Shown piece after piece: positions 9,866-17,355 of a stretch of 64,000 nucleotides of DNA. The translations under genes and the position numbers were made by a program. The DNA lies in contig CANKZU010000007.1 in assembly GCA_947488615.1 (NCBI GenBank), positions 1 through 64,000 on the forward strand. Reading direction: 5' to 3'. The notes beneath the pieces were generated by a model. That model saw nothing but the letters and a program-made list of their open reading frames with translations, did not search any database and was not told the DNA's origin. Every line of letters begins with the position of its first letter. Position 1 is the first letter of the stretch. The stretch is from an uncultured Aurantimonas sp. (GTDB taxonomy: Bacteria; Pseudomonadota; Alphaproteobacteria; Rhizobiales; Rhizobiaceae).

Positions 9866-10645
9866 ATGCAATTGGAAGGCAATGTCGCCGTCATCACCGG
9901 CGCCGGCTCGGGCATCGGCAAGGAAATCGCCCTCGCCTTCGCGCGGGAAGGCTCCAGGGTCGCGGTTTGCGACATCGATGTGGATGGAGCCCGGGCGGTC
10001 GTGGACGACATCACAGCTCTGGGCGGCGAAGCGATGGCGGTGACGATGGACGTGACCGACGAGAGCGCGGTGAACGCCGGGGTCGACGACGTCGCGGCCC
10101 GATTCGGCCGCATCGACACGATGGTCTCCAACGCCGGCATCCAGATCGTCCACCCGATCGAGGACTTTCCCTATGCCGCGTTCCGCAAGCTGGTGGCGAT
10201 CCATCTCGACGGGTCGTTCCTTTTGACCAAGGCTTGCGTGAAACACATGTATCCTCAGAAATCCGGCGCGCTGATCTACATGGGTTCGGTCCACAGCCAC
10301 CAGGCCTCGGCGCTGAAGTCGGCCTATGTCGCGGCCAAGCATGGTGTTCTGGGGCTTTCCCGAGTGATGGCCAAGGAGGGCGCCAAGCACGGCGTGCGCG
10401 CCAACACGATCTGTCCCGGCTTTGTAAAGACGCCGCTTGTGGAAAAGCAGATCCCCGAACAGGCGCGCGATCTCGGCATTTCCGAACAGGAGGTCGTCGA
10501 CCGGATCATGCTCGGCGAGACCGTCGATCAGGAATTCACGACCATGGCGGATGTCGCCGCCGTCGCCGTGTTCCTGGCCGGTTTCCCCTCGAACGCGCTG
10601 ACCGGCCAGTCGATCGTACCGAGCCATGGCTGGCACATGGCCTGA
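9866..10645 (+). CDS. SDR oxidoreductase, probable 3-hydroxybutyrate dehydrogenase
   Basis: A 259-residue classical short-chain dehydrogenase: nucleotide motif TGAGSGIG at residues 11-18, the NAG motif (VSNAGIQ), a catalytic Ser in MGSVHSH, and YVAAK as the catalytic Tyr-Lys pair. The segment HLDGSFLLTKACVKHMYPQ and the C-terminal SIVPSHGWHMA are typical of D-3-hydroxybutyrate dehydrogenases, which oxidise 3-hydroxybutyrate to acetoacetate with NAD in polyhydroxybutyrate or ketone-body use. AAGGAG precedes the ATG by 7 bases. DUF3096, an NDH-2-like flavoprotein and a second SDR follow on the same strand. Confidence 0.82.
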   Translation: MQLEGNVAVITGAGSGIGKEIALAFAREGSRVAVCDIDVDGARAVVDDITALGGEAMAVTMDVTDESAVNAGVDDVAARFGRIDTMVSNAGIQIVHPIEDFPYAAFRKLVAIHLDGSFLLTKACVKHMYPQKSGALIYMGSVHSHQASALKSAYVAAKHGVLGLSRVMAKEGAKHGVRANTICPGFVKTPLVEKQIPEQARDLGISEQEVVDRIMLGETVDQEFTTMADVAAVAVFLAGFPSNALTGQSIVPSHGWHMA

Positions 10646-10690
10646 CGCGATGTGCGTCCTATCTCTCTCGCCGGAAAAAGGAGTCTTCCC

Positions 10691-10852
10691 ATGGAAATCA
10701 TCACCCTGCAGCCGATCGTCGCGCTGGTCGCCGGCATTCTGATCCTGATCATGCCGCGACTGCTCAGCTACATCGTCGCGTTCTATCTGATCTTCGTCGG
10801 ATTGACCGCGATGTTCCCCGACCTCTTGACCCGCTTCGGCACGGCCGGCTGA
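10691..10852 (+). CDS. DUF3096 small membrane protein
   Basis: A 53-residue protein made of two hydrophobic segments around a LIMPRLLSYIVAFYLIFVG core, the signature of DUF3096 (function unknown). The ATG at 10691 follows AAAAAGGAG by 7 bases and is preferred to an ATG at 10652 that would add 13 polar residues. It ends one base before the start of the flavoprotein gene, so the two are probably translated from one mRNA. Confidence 0.8.
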   Translation: MEIITLQPIVALVAGILILIMPRLLSYIVAFYLIFVGLTAMFPDLLTRFGTAG

Positions 10853-10853
10853 G

Positions 10854-12137
10854 GTGGTGGAAGCGACGCGGATCGTCGTCCTCGGCGGCGGGGCCGGCGG
10901 GCTGGAACTCGTTGCCGCCCTGGCGGGTCGGGAGGACTGCCACGTCACGTTGGTCGATCAGGTGAGTACGCATTCGTGGAAGCCGCGGCTGCACGAATTC
11001 GCCGCCGGGACGGTCAATTCGACTCTGTCGGAAATGAGCTTCTACATGCTGGCCGGCATGCGCGGCTTTCACTTCGAGCAGGGCCGGGTTCAGACGATCG
11101 ACCGTGTCTCCAAGACGGTGCGACTGGCCGAGTTACGCGGCCCCGAAGGCAGGATCGTGACCGGTGCGCGTTCGATCTCCTATGATATCTGCGTGATCGC
11201 GATCGGCGGCGTTACGCCCGATTTTGGGACAATGGGCGTCGCCGACAACGCCATCCGCCTCGATCAGAAGGCCGATGCCGACGAATTCCGCGACCTGTTC
11301 ATTGCCACGATGATCCATGCCCGCGAAACCGGCGAAGCGGCGAATATCGTCATTGTCGGCTCCGGCGCCACGGGGACGGAGCTTGCCGCGCATCTGCGGC
11401 TTTCCGAGCAGGCATTTTTCGATCCGGACAAGGCGGCGTCCAGCCGCAAGCTGCTGAACTTGACGATCCTGGAAGCGGCGCCCGATTTCATGCCGGGCGC
11501 CGACGACGGGCTGCGCAAGGGCGTTCGGCGGCGCCTGGCGGCACTCGACGTCGATGTCGAGACGGGCGCGGAGATCGAGGCGGTGACCGACCATGACGTG
11601 CGCTCCGCCGACGGTAAGGCGTGGCCCGCCGATCTGACCGTCTGGGCCGCCGGCCTCGTCGGCCATCCCTGCCTGAAGGCTCTCGCTGACTTCGAGATAG
11701 ACAAGAAGGGCCGGATCGTCGTCGACGATCGCCTGCGCTCGACGGTGGACGCAAACGTCTATGTTCTCGGCGATGCGGCGAGTTTCACGCCCGGCGGCGC
11801 CGACGCAGCGCTGCCGCCAACGGCGCAATGCGCCAGCCAGCAAGCCGATTATCTTGCCGTCGCGCTGCCGAAAATCATCGCTGGCGGCGCGCCCGACGCC
11901 TTCACGTTCAACGACAAGGGCCGGCTGATCTCGCTGGGACGCGCCGGCTCCGTAGGACTTGTCGGGTTTGCCCGCCGCAACGATTTTCTCGTCGACGGTC
12001 GCTTCGCGACCGCCGCCTACAAGGGGCTGCAACGGCAGCATCAATGGGCGGTGCTCGGCCCGTGGCGCGGATCGGTTGCGATCCTCGCCGACATGATGTC
12101 GCCGGCCAGGGGGCCGGCGTTGAAGCTGCACGGTTGA
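10854..12137 (+). CDS. NAD(P)/FAD-dependent oxidoreductase, NDH-2-like
   Basis: A 427-residue flavoprotein with two dinucleotide-binding folds: FAD motif VVLGGGAGGLELVAAL near the N-terminus, NAD(P) motif IVIVGSGATGTELAAHL near residue 164, and the late FAD motif NVYVLGDAAS near residue 303. The layout resembles type II NADH:quinone dehydrogenases, which pass electrons from NADH to quinone at the membrane surface. The C-terminal segment (RRNDFLVDGRFATAAYKGLQRQHQ) also matches NDH-2. The start is a GTG one base after the DUF3096 stop. Being next to two NAD-dependent SDRs, it may reoxidise their NADH (inference). Confidence 0.8.
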   Translation: MVEATRIVVLGGGAGGLELVAALAGREDCHVTLVDQVSTHSWKPRLHEFAAGTVNSTLSEMSFYMLAGMRGFHFEQGRVQTIDRVSKTVRLAELRGPEGRIVTGARSISYDICVIAIGGVTPDFGTMGVADNAIRLDQKADADEFRDLFIATMIHARETGEAANIVIVGSGATGTELAAHLRLSEQAFFDPDKAASSRKLLNLTILEAAPDFMPGADDGLRKGVRRRLAALDVDVETGAEIEAVTDHDVRSADGKAWPADLTVWAAGLVGHPCLKALADFEIDKKGRIVVDDRLRSTVDANVYVLGDAASFTPGGADAALPPTAQCASQQADYLAVALPKIIAGGAPDAFTFNDKGRLISLGRAGSVGLVGFARRNDFLVDGRFATAAYKGLQRQHQWAVLGPWRGSVAILADMMSPARGPALKLHG

Positions 12138-12201
12138 GTGGTTCGCACGCGCTCGAACAGCGGCCCGCCCTCGTCGACCCATCTCGCGAAAGGAGACTGT
12201 G

Positions 12202-13047
12202 ATGACCCATCCCGTGATCGCCGAAGGCCGGGTCGCCGTCGTCACTGGCGGCGCCTCCGGCATCGGGCTGGCCGCCGCCAAGCGCTTTGCCGCGGCCGGT
12301 ATGACCGTCTGCCTCGTCGACCGGGCAGCCGAGCGCCTGGCCGAAGCCAAGGAAGCGGTTGCGGCGCTGAGCCCGTCCGGCAGCGTGCTGACCTCGCACA
12401 CCGACGTCGGCGACCGCGCGGCGGTCGAGACGATGGCGAAGAACCTGTTCGGGCGTTTCGGCACGATCCACCTGGTTTTCGACAATGCCGGGATTCAGCC
12501 CGGCAGCGAGATCTTCGGGCCGGTCGCCAATTGGGACGCAATTCTGCGCTCCAACCTGCACGGGATCATCCATGTCGCCCAAATCTTCGGCGAGCGGATG
12601 GTCGCGGAGGGCGAGCCGGGAGTGATCGTCGTCACCGGTTCCAAGCAGGGCATCACCGCGCCGCCGGGCGATCCCGCCTACAACGTCGCCAAGGCCGGAG
12701 TGAAGGCGTTTACCGAAGCGCTGCAGCATGATCTGCGCAACCGCGAGGGCTGCCGGATCGAGGCGCGCCTGCTGATCCCCGGCTTCGTCTTCACGCCCTT
12801 GACCCAAAAGGGTCGCACCGAGAAGCCGGAGGGGGCCTGGACCCCCGAGCAGACCGCCGATTTCATGCTGGAAAAGCTCGGCACCGAGGATTTCTACATT
12901 CTCTGCCCGGACGGCGAGGTGACGCGGGAGATGGACGCAAAGCGCATCGCCTGGGCGGCCGGTGACCTTGTCGAGAACCGCCCGCCGCTGTCGCGCTGGC
13001 ACAAGGACTGGATGGAGACGTTCAAGGAATGGGCGGATCGGACGTAG
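12202..13047 (+). CDS. SDR family oxidoreductase
   Basis: A 281-residue short-chain dehydrogenase with TGGASGIGLAAAKRF, FDNAGIQPG, VVTGSKQGI and YNVAK motifs, so the nucleotide-binding and catalytic residues look intact. The substrate cannot be told. The ATG at 12202 follows AAAGGAG and is preferred to the GTG one codon before it. The C-terminal 51 codons (12892-13042) recur as a diverged copy at 14656-14811 on the far side of the AT-rich island, which makes this 3' end the edge of an insertion or recombination event. Confidence 0.88.
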   Translation: MTHPVIAEGRVAVVTGGASGIGLAAAKRFAAAGMTVCLVDRAAERLAEAKEAVAALSPSGSVLTSHTDVGDRAAVETMAKNLFGRFGTIHLVFDNAGIQPGSEIFGPVANWDAILRSNLHGIIHVAQIFGERMVAEGEPGVIVVTGSKQGITAPPGDPAYNVAKAGVKAFTEALQHDLRNREGCRIEARLLIPGFVFTPLTQKGRTEKPEGAWTPEQTADFMLEKLGTEDFYILCPDGEVTREMDAKRIAWAAGDLVENRPPLSRWHKDWMETFKEWADRT

Positions 13048-13150
13048 CGGAAACGAAGGCAGTAGGTTTAGATGATAGTTGTGCAGAGCCACTATTTCAC
13101 GGAATCTCATCTGTTAATTGACGGGGGCCGACAGCTGTGTAAGGAATACA

Positions 13151-13180
13151 GGGCGCGTGATTGGCGAGTTCCACGCGCCC
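13151..13180 (+). terminator. Hairpin downstream of the SDR gene
   Basis: GGGCGCGTG (13151-13159) pairs perfectly with CACGCGCCC (13172-13180), with a 12-base loop. It lies about 100 bases after the SDR stop and before the next ORF. No long U-tract follows. Confidence 0.5.
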
Positions 13181-13202
13181 CTATAGTCACCTGGAAGCGT
13201 CA

Positions 13203-13802
13203 ATGGAAAGCTCGTCTAGGCTAGGAAATGGGAGCTTATCTGCGGCTTACCTGTTGCCGCTAGGGTTCGGAGTTATTCTTTTAATTGGACTTCCGCTTTT
13301 AAATTATGCGGAGTTTTTAGTAAAATTTCCGATAGTATAGAATGCAAGTGAGGAGATTAATGAAGGCCGTAAGGCGGCGGTGGATGCCGTTGATAAAATA
13401 GTATCGATGTTAATGACGATACTTATAGGTATGTTCATTATATTTGGATTTGTAATTAAGTTTTTTCTGGATAAGGGCAGGGGTGTGTCGTCGTTCGCGG
13501 CGACATTCTGTGTATTATTTATAATGGCTGAGGTTCTTGCGATAAACAACGGCTACTTCGCGCGGTCGGAGATGCTCGATATCGTGGTCGATGGCAGGAA
13601 CTCCTTCGAACACGTGCAAAGCATGCTGGGTTGGCAGGCGTTGCTCACACATTTTGCGTTCGTCTGTGCCATCATCGCATCCGCGCACGTGCTGCTCGTT
13701 GAGGGTCCGCTTGAAAGCAGTCGCAGGCACGATGGCTCCAAACCATCCGGGGAAATATTGGCAGGAAAGACGCGTTGGAATCGTGGACATGATGAAGTAT
13801 AA
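13203..13802 (+). pseudogene. Membrane protein ORF split by an in-frame amber codon
   Basis: From the ATG at 13203 a reading frame encodes 45 residues with one hydrophobic helix, stops at TAG (13338-13340), and continues in the same frame to 13802. The second part can also start at GTG 13380, with AAGG five bases upstream, giving 140 residues with three hydrophobic segments (near VSMLMTILIGMFIIFGFVI, FAATFCVLFIMAEVLA and FAFVCAIIASAHVLLV). Read through, the product would be about 199 residues with four membrane helices and a polar tail. I do not recognise the family. Either this is a decayed gene, or only the shorter GTG-started protein is made. Base composition is AT-rich compared with the rest of the window. 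Confidence 0.5.
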
Positions 13803-13822
13803 ATAAATGCGGGAGGCGATTG

Positions 13823-14596
13823 ATGGAGCAATTCAGTAATCGCATTAGCGTAATGGCCGCAGTGACTTTTGTGGCCACCGTTGTGTCTTCGACAACTTTT
13901 GCGCAGACGCGATGTACGGATAAATATCTCATCCAGAAGGACGCGAAATTACCTCCCGCAATCGTCCTGAATGCGGGCGAAAATATCCTTGAGGCGGTCG
14001 AGAAGAGCTATGATTGTATATTCAGCTGGGATGATCGGGACGGCATGGCCTCCGAAGTCATCACTCAAGGTGGCGGATCAATCGGCAAAATCGAAGGTTT
14101 CCTGAGTGGTCCGCCCGGAACCGGTTCCGACGTAGTTGTTTCAAGCGGAGGTTTCTTAGGAATAGGAGAAAAAATTGTCGCTGTCCCGGTGGATAAATTT
14201 GAATCCTGGTCACACGAGGGGCTTGTGGCGCAATTGTCTGAAGAAGAAGTCGATAGTCTACCAGAGGTGAGAGCGGGAAGCGAAGAGATAATATCTTTTA
14301 TTAAGCCTTCTGCTGCAAAGGAATTCTGGGATCAGCTCACCAACGGCGATCTATTCTTGCCGCCGAAGCGCCGACATGTGATATTTTCATCCGAACCAGC
14401 TCCGGCCGATGTAGTGTTGGGGGATAATATGCTCGGTCAGACAGAGCTTCCTCTTTTTGTTCGTGAGGACAAGATGGAAGCGATCGGGATACGCAAGGAT
14501 GGGTATGCTCCCTGTGCTTTTACCGACGGCACTTATAGTCCAGGCGCAGGGAACGAGCCAGGGCGCTTCAGTTGTGAGCTGGATCAGCAAAAATAG
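13823..14596 (+). CDS. Uncharacterised secreted protein
   Basis: A 257-residue protein beginning with a signal peptide (hydrophobic VMAAVTFVATVVSSTTFA, probable cleavage after AQ). The ATG at 13823 is preceded by GGGAGG; a TTG one codon earlier is less likely. The mature part has four visible Cys residues (in TRCTDK, YDCIFSW, APCAFTD and FSCELDQ), which could form two disulfides in the periplasm, and no recognisable enzyme motif. It lies 20 bases after the broken membrane ORF, in the same AT-rich island, so the two may be a cassette. Family and role are unknown to me. Confidence 0.7.
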   Translation: MEQFSNRISVMAAVTFVATVVSSTTFAQTRCTDKYLIQKDAKLPPAIVLNAGENILEAVEKSYDCIFSWDDRDGMASEVITQGGGSIGKIEGFLSGPPGTGSDVVVSSGGFLGIGEKIVAVPVDKFESWSHEGLVAQLSEEEVDSLPEVRAGSEEIISFIKPSAAKEFWDQLTNGDLFLPPKRRHVIFSSEPAPADVVLGDNMLGQTELPLFVREDKMEAIGIRKDGYAPCAFTDGTYSPGAGNEPGRFSCELDQQK

Positions 14597-14655
14597 CGAA
14601 GGATGCTGAAATCCCCAAGGCTACCCGACGCTGACTAACCAATGGTCAGTGCGTC

Positions 14656-14811
14656 TGCTACATCCTCTGTCCGGACGGCGAGGTAACGCGGGAGATCGAC
14701 GAAAAGCGTATCGCCTGGGCGGCCGGCGACCTCGTCGAGAACCGCCCGCCGCTGTCGCGCTGTCACAAGGACTGGATGGAGACGTTCAAGGAATGGGCGG
14801 AGCGAGGATGA
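14656..14811 (+). pseudogene. SDR 3'-end fragment, diverged copy of 12892-13047
   Basis: The last 51 codons of an SDR gene without its 5' part: it encodes the same CPDGEVTRE, KRIAWAAGDLVENRPPLSR and [12 protein letters not shown] segments. I count 15 base differences from the copy at 12892-13044 in 153 aligned bases and no gaps, many of them at third codon positions. It has no start codon or catalytic domain. Its end overlaps the convergent cobQ 3' end by 26 bases. The pattern fits a remnant of a paralogue or homologue, not a fresh duplication. Confidence 0.85.
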
Positions 14812-16300
14812 TACGTTCAGCTTGGCTTCGCGCCACGCTCAGCAGTTTTTCCACATCCACCACCCGTTCCAGCGCGTCGGCGATCTCGTCCAGCGCGGTC
14901 TCGACGCCGGCGCGGTAGCCGGGTCCGATGGCCTTCAGCCCGAAGCGCGACAGATAGCGACGGCGCCAGTCGTCGGCCCCGAACAACCCGTGCAGATAGG
15001 TGCCGAAGACGCGGCCGTCGGGCGAGGTTGCGCCGTCTGGCTGCCCGTCGATGAGGCACACCGGTCGGGCGCAGTCCGGCCCGGTGGTGCGGCCGAGATG
15101 GATCTCGTACCCCTCCAGTGGCTCGCCGTCGGGCGTCGTCGCGCGGGCCTCGCGCACGGTCTTTTCCGGCGCCATCACGGTTTCGACGTCGAGGAGACCG
15201 AGCCCTTGCGCCTCGCGCACCGGCCCCTCGATGCCGTCCGGGTCGCGGACGAGGCGCCCCAGCATCTGGTAGCCGCCGCACAGGCCGACGACATGGCCGC
15301 CACGCGCATGATGGGCGGCAAGGTCGCGGTCCCAGCCATTCGCCCGGAAGCCGGCAAGGTCGGCGATGGTCGATTTCGAGCCCGGAACGAGCACCAGCGC
15401 CGCGTCGTCTGGCAGGCTTTCGCCCGGTCGTATGAACGCGACCGCGATGCCCGGCTCGGCCTTCAGCGGATCGAGATCGTCGAAATTGGCGATCCGGTTA
15501 AGCAAGGGAACGGCGATCTTGAGTTTACCCGACTGGCCGCTATGCGACAGGCGTTCCAGCGCGACGGAATCCTCGGCCGGCAGTCTTGCCGCGGCGCTCA
15601 GATGCGGCACGACGCCGAAGGACGGCCAGCCGGTAAACCGGGTGATCGCGGCAAGCCCGTCGTCGAACAGCGAGACGTCGCCGCGAAACTTGTTGATCAA
15701 AAAGCCCGCTACCATCGCCCGGTCGTCTTCGGTCAGGATCGCATGGGTGCCGACGAGCGAGGCGATGACGCCGCCGCGATCGATGTCGCCGACGAGGATC
15801 ACCGGCACCTTCGCCGCGTTGGCAAAACCCATATTGGCGATGTCGCCGGCCCTGAGATTGATCTCGGCCGGCGAACCGGCGCCCTCGACGACGACAAAAT
15901 CGGCCTCGGCCGAAAGCGCCGCGAAGCTGTCGAGCACGCTCTGAAGGAGTGCGGGCTTCAGCCGCTGGTAGTCGCGGCCCTTGGCCTCGCCGGCGACGCG
16001 GCCGCGAACCACGATCTGGCTGCCGGTTTCCGATTGCGGCTTCAACAGCACCGGGTTCATGTCGACGGTCGGCGGCGTTGCGCAGGCCAGCGCCTGCAGC
16101 CATTGCGCCCGGCCGATCTCGCCGAAATCCGCCGTTCCGGGAATGGCGGCAACGGCCGCGTTGTTCGACATGTTCTGCGGCTTGAACGGGCGCACGGCGA
16201 GGCCGCGCTGGGCGAACAGCCGGCAGAGCCCGGCGACGAGCACCGTCTTGCCGACGTCGGAGCCGGTGCCCTGCAGCATGATGGCGGCGGTCTGGCGCAT
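14786..16300 (-). CDS. cobQ: Cobyric acid synthase
   Basis: A 504-residue amidotransferase that converts adenosylcobyrinic acid a,c-diamide to adenosylcobyric acid using four glutamines. The N-terminal ATPase part has the P-loop-like [14 protein letters not shown] and [12 protein letters not shown]; the C-terminal glutaminase part has the nucleophile motif [11 protein letters not shown] and the later YEIHLGRT histidine. The ATG at 16300 follows GAGGAGGGAA; a start further upstream would run through the phd-type operator region. It is transcribed alone, away from the TA module, at the left edge of the cobalamin cluster. CbiP is the name in the anaerobic pathway. Confidence 0.95.
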   Translation of the reverse strand: MRQTAAIMLQGTGSDVGKTVLVAGLCRLFAQRGLAVRPFKPQNMSNNAAVAAIPGTADFGEIGRAQWLQALACATPPTVDMNPVLLKPQSETGSQIVVRGRVAGEAKGRDYQRLKPALLQSVLDSFAALSAEADFVVVEGAGSPAEINLRAGDIANMGFANAAKVPVILVGDIDRGGVIASLVGTHAILTEDDRAMVAGFLINKFRGDVSLFDDGLAAITRFTGWPSFGVVPHLSAAARLPAEDSVALERLSHSGQSGKLKIAVPLLNRIANFDDLDPLKAEPGIAVAFIRPGESLPDDAALVLVPGSKSTIADLAGFRANGWDRDLAAHHARGGHVVGLCGGYQMLGRLVRDPDGIEGPVREAQGLGLLDVETVMAPEKTVREARATTPDGEPLEGYEIHLGRTTGPDCARPVCLIDGQPDGATSPDGRVFGTYLHGLFGADDWRRRYLSRFGLKAIGPGYRAGVETALDEIADALERVVDVEKLLSVARSQAERIILAPPIP

Positions 16301-16367
16301 GTTCCCTCCTCGCGCGACGCGCGGCGCAAGTCCAGTACCCGGCCGAAGCTTGATCGTCCGGGATGCA

Positions 16368-16396
16368 TGTATTACATTGAAGGAATATGTAATACA
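16368..16396. promoter_or_regulatory. Inverted-repeat operator upstream of the antitoxin gene
   Basis: TGTATTACAT (16368-16377) and ATGTAATACA (16387-16396) form a perfect 10-base inverted repeat with a 9-base spacer, ending 12 bases before the antitoxin ATG. The AT-rich sequence stands out from its surroundings. Type II antitoxin-toxin complexes usually autoregulate by binding such palindromes, which is the inferred role here. Confidence 0.65.
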
Positions 16397-16408
16397 GATG
16401 GAGCAGCC

Positions 16409-16660
16409 ATGGAGACCTTCGGCAGTCGCGCGTTCAATCAGCAACATGGCCGCGTCAAGGAAGCGGCGCGGAAGGCTCCCGTTCGCATCACCGAGCGCGG
16501 GGAGCCGGCCTTCGTCCTGATGTCCGAGGCGGAATATCGACGGTTGTCACGCCAGCGGCCGACGCTTCTCGATTTCCTGTCCGACCCGCGTCCCGAAGCC
16601 GATTTTGCGTTCTCCCCCGAACGCGTGGACATTGGGAGCCGGGACGTCGATCTAGACTGA
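16409..16660 (+). CDS. Phd/YefM-type antitoxin
   Basis: An 83-residue protein with the Phd/YefM-type N-terminal DNA-binding segment ([32 protein letters not shown]) and an acidic C-terminal tail that would wrap the toxin. GGAG lies 5 bases before the ATG at 16409. Its stop overlaps the toxin start (ATGA), the usual layout of type II toxin-antitoxin pairs. It is probably an autorepressor acting on the palindrome just upstream. Confidence 0.88.
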   Translation: METFGSRAFNQQHGRVKEAARKAPVRITERGEPAFVLMSEAEYRRLSRQRPTLLDFLSDPRPEADFAFSPERVDIGSRDVDLD

Positions 16661-17100
16661 TGCGCTATCTGTTCGACACCAATGTTATTTCCGACAGCCG
16701 GCGGCCTGAGCGGACCAACGATCATTTCAGGGGCTTCATCGCGGCAATCGCGCCGGAGGATTTCGGCGTGTCGGTCGTGACGGTCCTCGAAATCGAATTC
16801 GGCATCCTGCGCCAGGAGAGGCGGGACGCGAACTTCGCGCGACTGCTGCGCGAATGGCTCGAAGCGCTGGTTCTGCCGCTGCTCGGTAACCGCGTCATCG
16901 ACGTGACGCTGCCGATCGCGCGGCGCTGTGCGACACTTCCGACGCCGAACAGCGTGCCGACGAACGACGCGCTCATAGCGGCAACGGCGCTGGAGCTGAA
17001 ACTCCCTGTCGTCACCCGCAATATTGGCGATTTCGAACGATTCGGCGTCGAGATCATCGATCCCTGGGACGCCCCACGACCTGGTCCGCTGCCGCGATAA
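16660..17100 (+). CDS. VapC-type PIN-domain toxin
   Basis: A 146-residue PIN-domain protein. The acidic residues expected for metal-dependent RNase activity are present: Asp in YLFDTNVIS near the N-terminus, Glu in VSVVTVLEIEFG, and Asp in VPTNDALIAATA followed by VTRNIGDFERFGV. VapC toxins usually cleave tRNA or rRNA and are held inactive by the partner antitoxin. Overlaps the antitoxin gene by four bases. The pair sits between cobQ and cbiX, which it does not otherwise disrupt. Confidence 0.9.
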   Translation: MRYLFDTNVISDSRRPERTNDHFRGFIAAIAPEDFGVSVVTVLEIEFGILRQERRDANFARLLREWLEALVLPLLGNRVIDVTLPIARRCATLPTPNSVPTNDALIAATALELKLPVVTRNIGDFERFGVEIIDPWDAPRPGPLPR

Positions 17101-17206
17101 GCGGTTAGCCAGGCGTGCCCGGTTCGATTTTACGGCGCCGGGCGACACCCGCATTCGCAGACTCCGTTTGACCATGTGGCTCTCCCGGTCTACCGGTTTT
17201 GACGAA

Positions 17207-17350
17207 ACTGACGGTGCCCGGATACGGGCTGAAACACATTCCGGTGCGGCCGACCCAAGCAGGGGGCCAAGACGGAGCTGTCGGACCGAACCGCGCTCCG
17301 GATTCGCCGGGCACGGCTCCTCCGGCGTCGAAACGGGATGAACGGAGGCC
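17207..17350 (+). ncRNA. Candidate cobalamin riboswitch, variant form
   Basis: The leader of cbiX contains GACGGTGCCC, a CCCG-GATA-CGGG stem, then TCCGGTGCGGCC ... GGCCAAGACGGAGCTGTC, in which TCCG/CGGA and GGCC/GGCC pair. This resembles the GGTGCC and CGGTG...CGGxGCTG core of cobalamin riboswitches. The downstream part is shorter than in the classical form, and the GGGAA and CCCCGCAACTG boxes are not recognisable, so it would be a variant. CCTCCG at 17319-17324 can pair with CGGAGG at 17343-17348 and hide the cbiX ribosome-binding site, which suggests translational control. Confidence 0.5.
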
Positions 17351-17355
17351 GATCC

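Larger units (their letters stand above)
13048..14655. other. AT-rich island between two copies of an SDR gene end
   Basis: Between the intact SDR stop and a second copy of the SDR 3' end lies DNA with clearly lower GC and different codon use (many TTA, ATA and AAA codons) than the genes on either side. It holds one broken membrane-protein ORF and one secreted-protein gene, both unknown. No integrase or transposase is visible. The arrangement suggests horizontally acquired DNA brought in by recombination at the SDR gene end. Confidence 0.65.

Noticed and set aside
8372..10948. Very long open frame on the minus strand across the chemoreceptor and SDR genes
   Set aside because: It is antisense to well-supported genes, its translation is low-complexity and rich in Arg, His, Asp and Leu without motifs, and long shadow frames are expected in GC-rich DNA.
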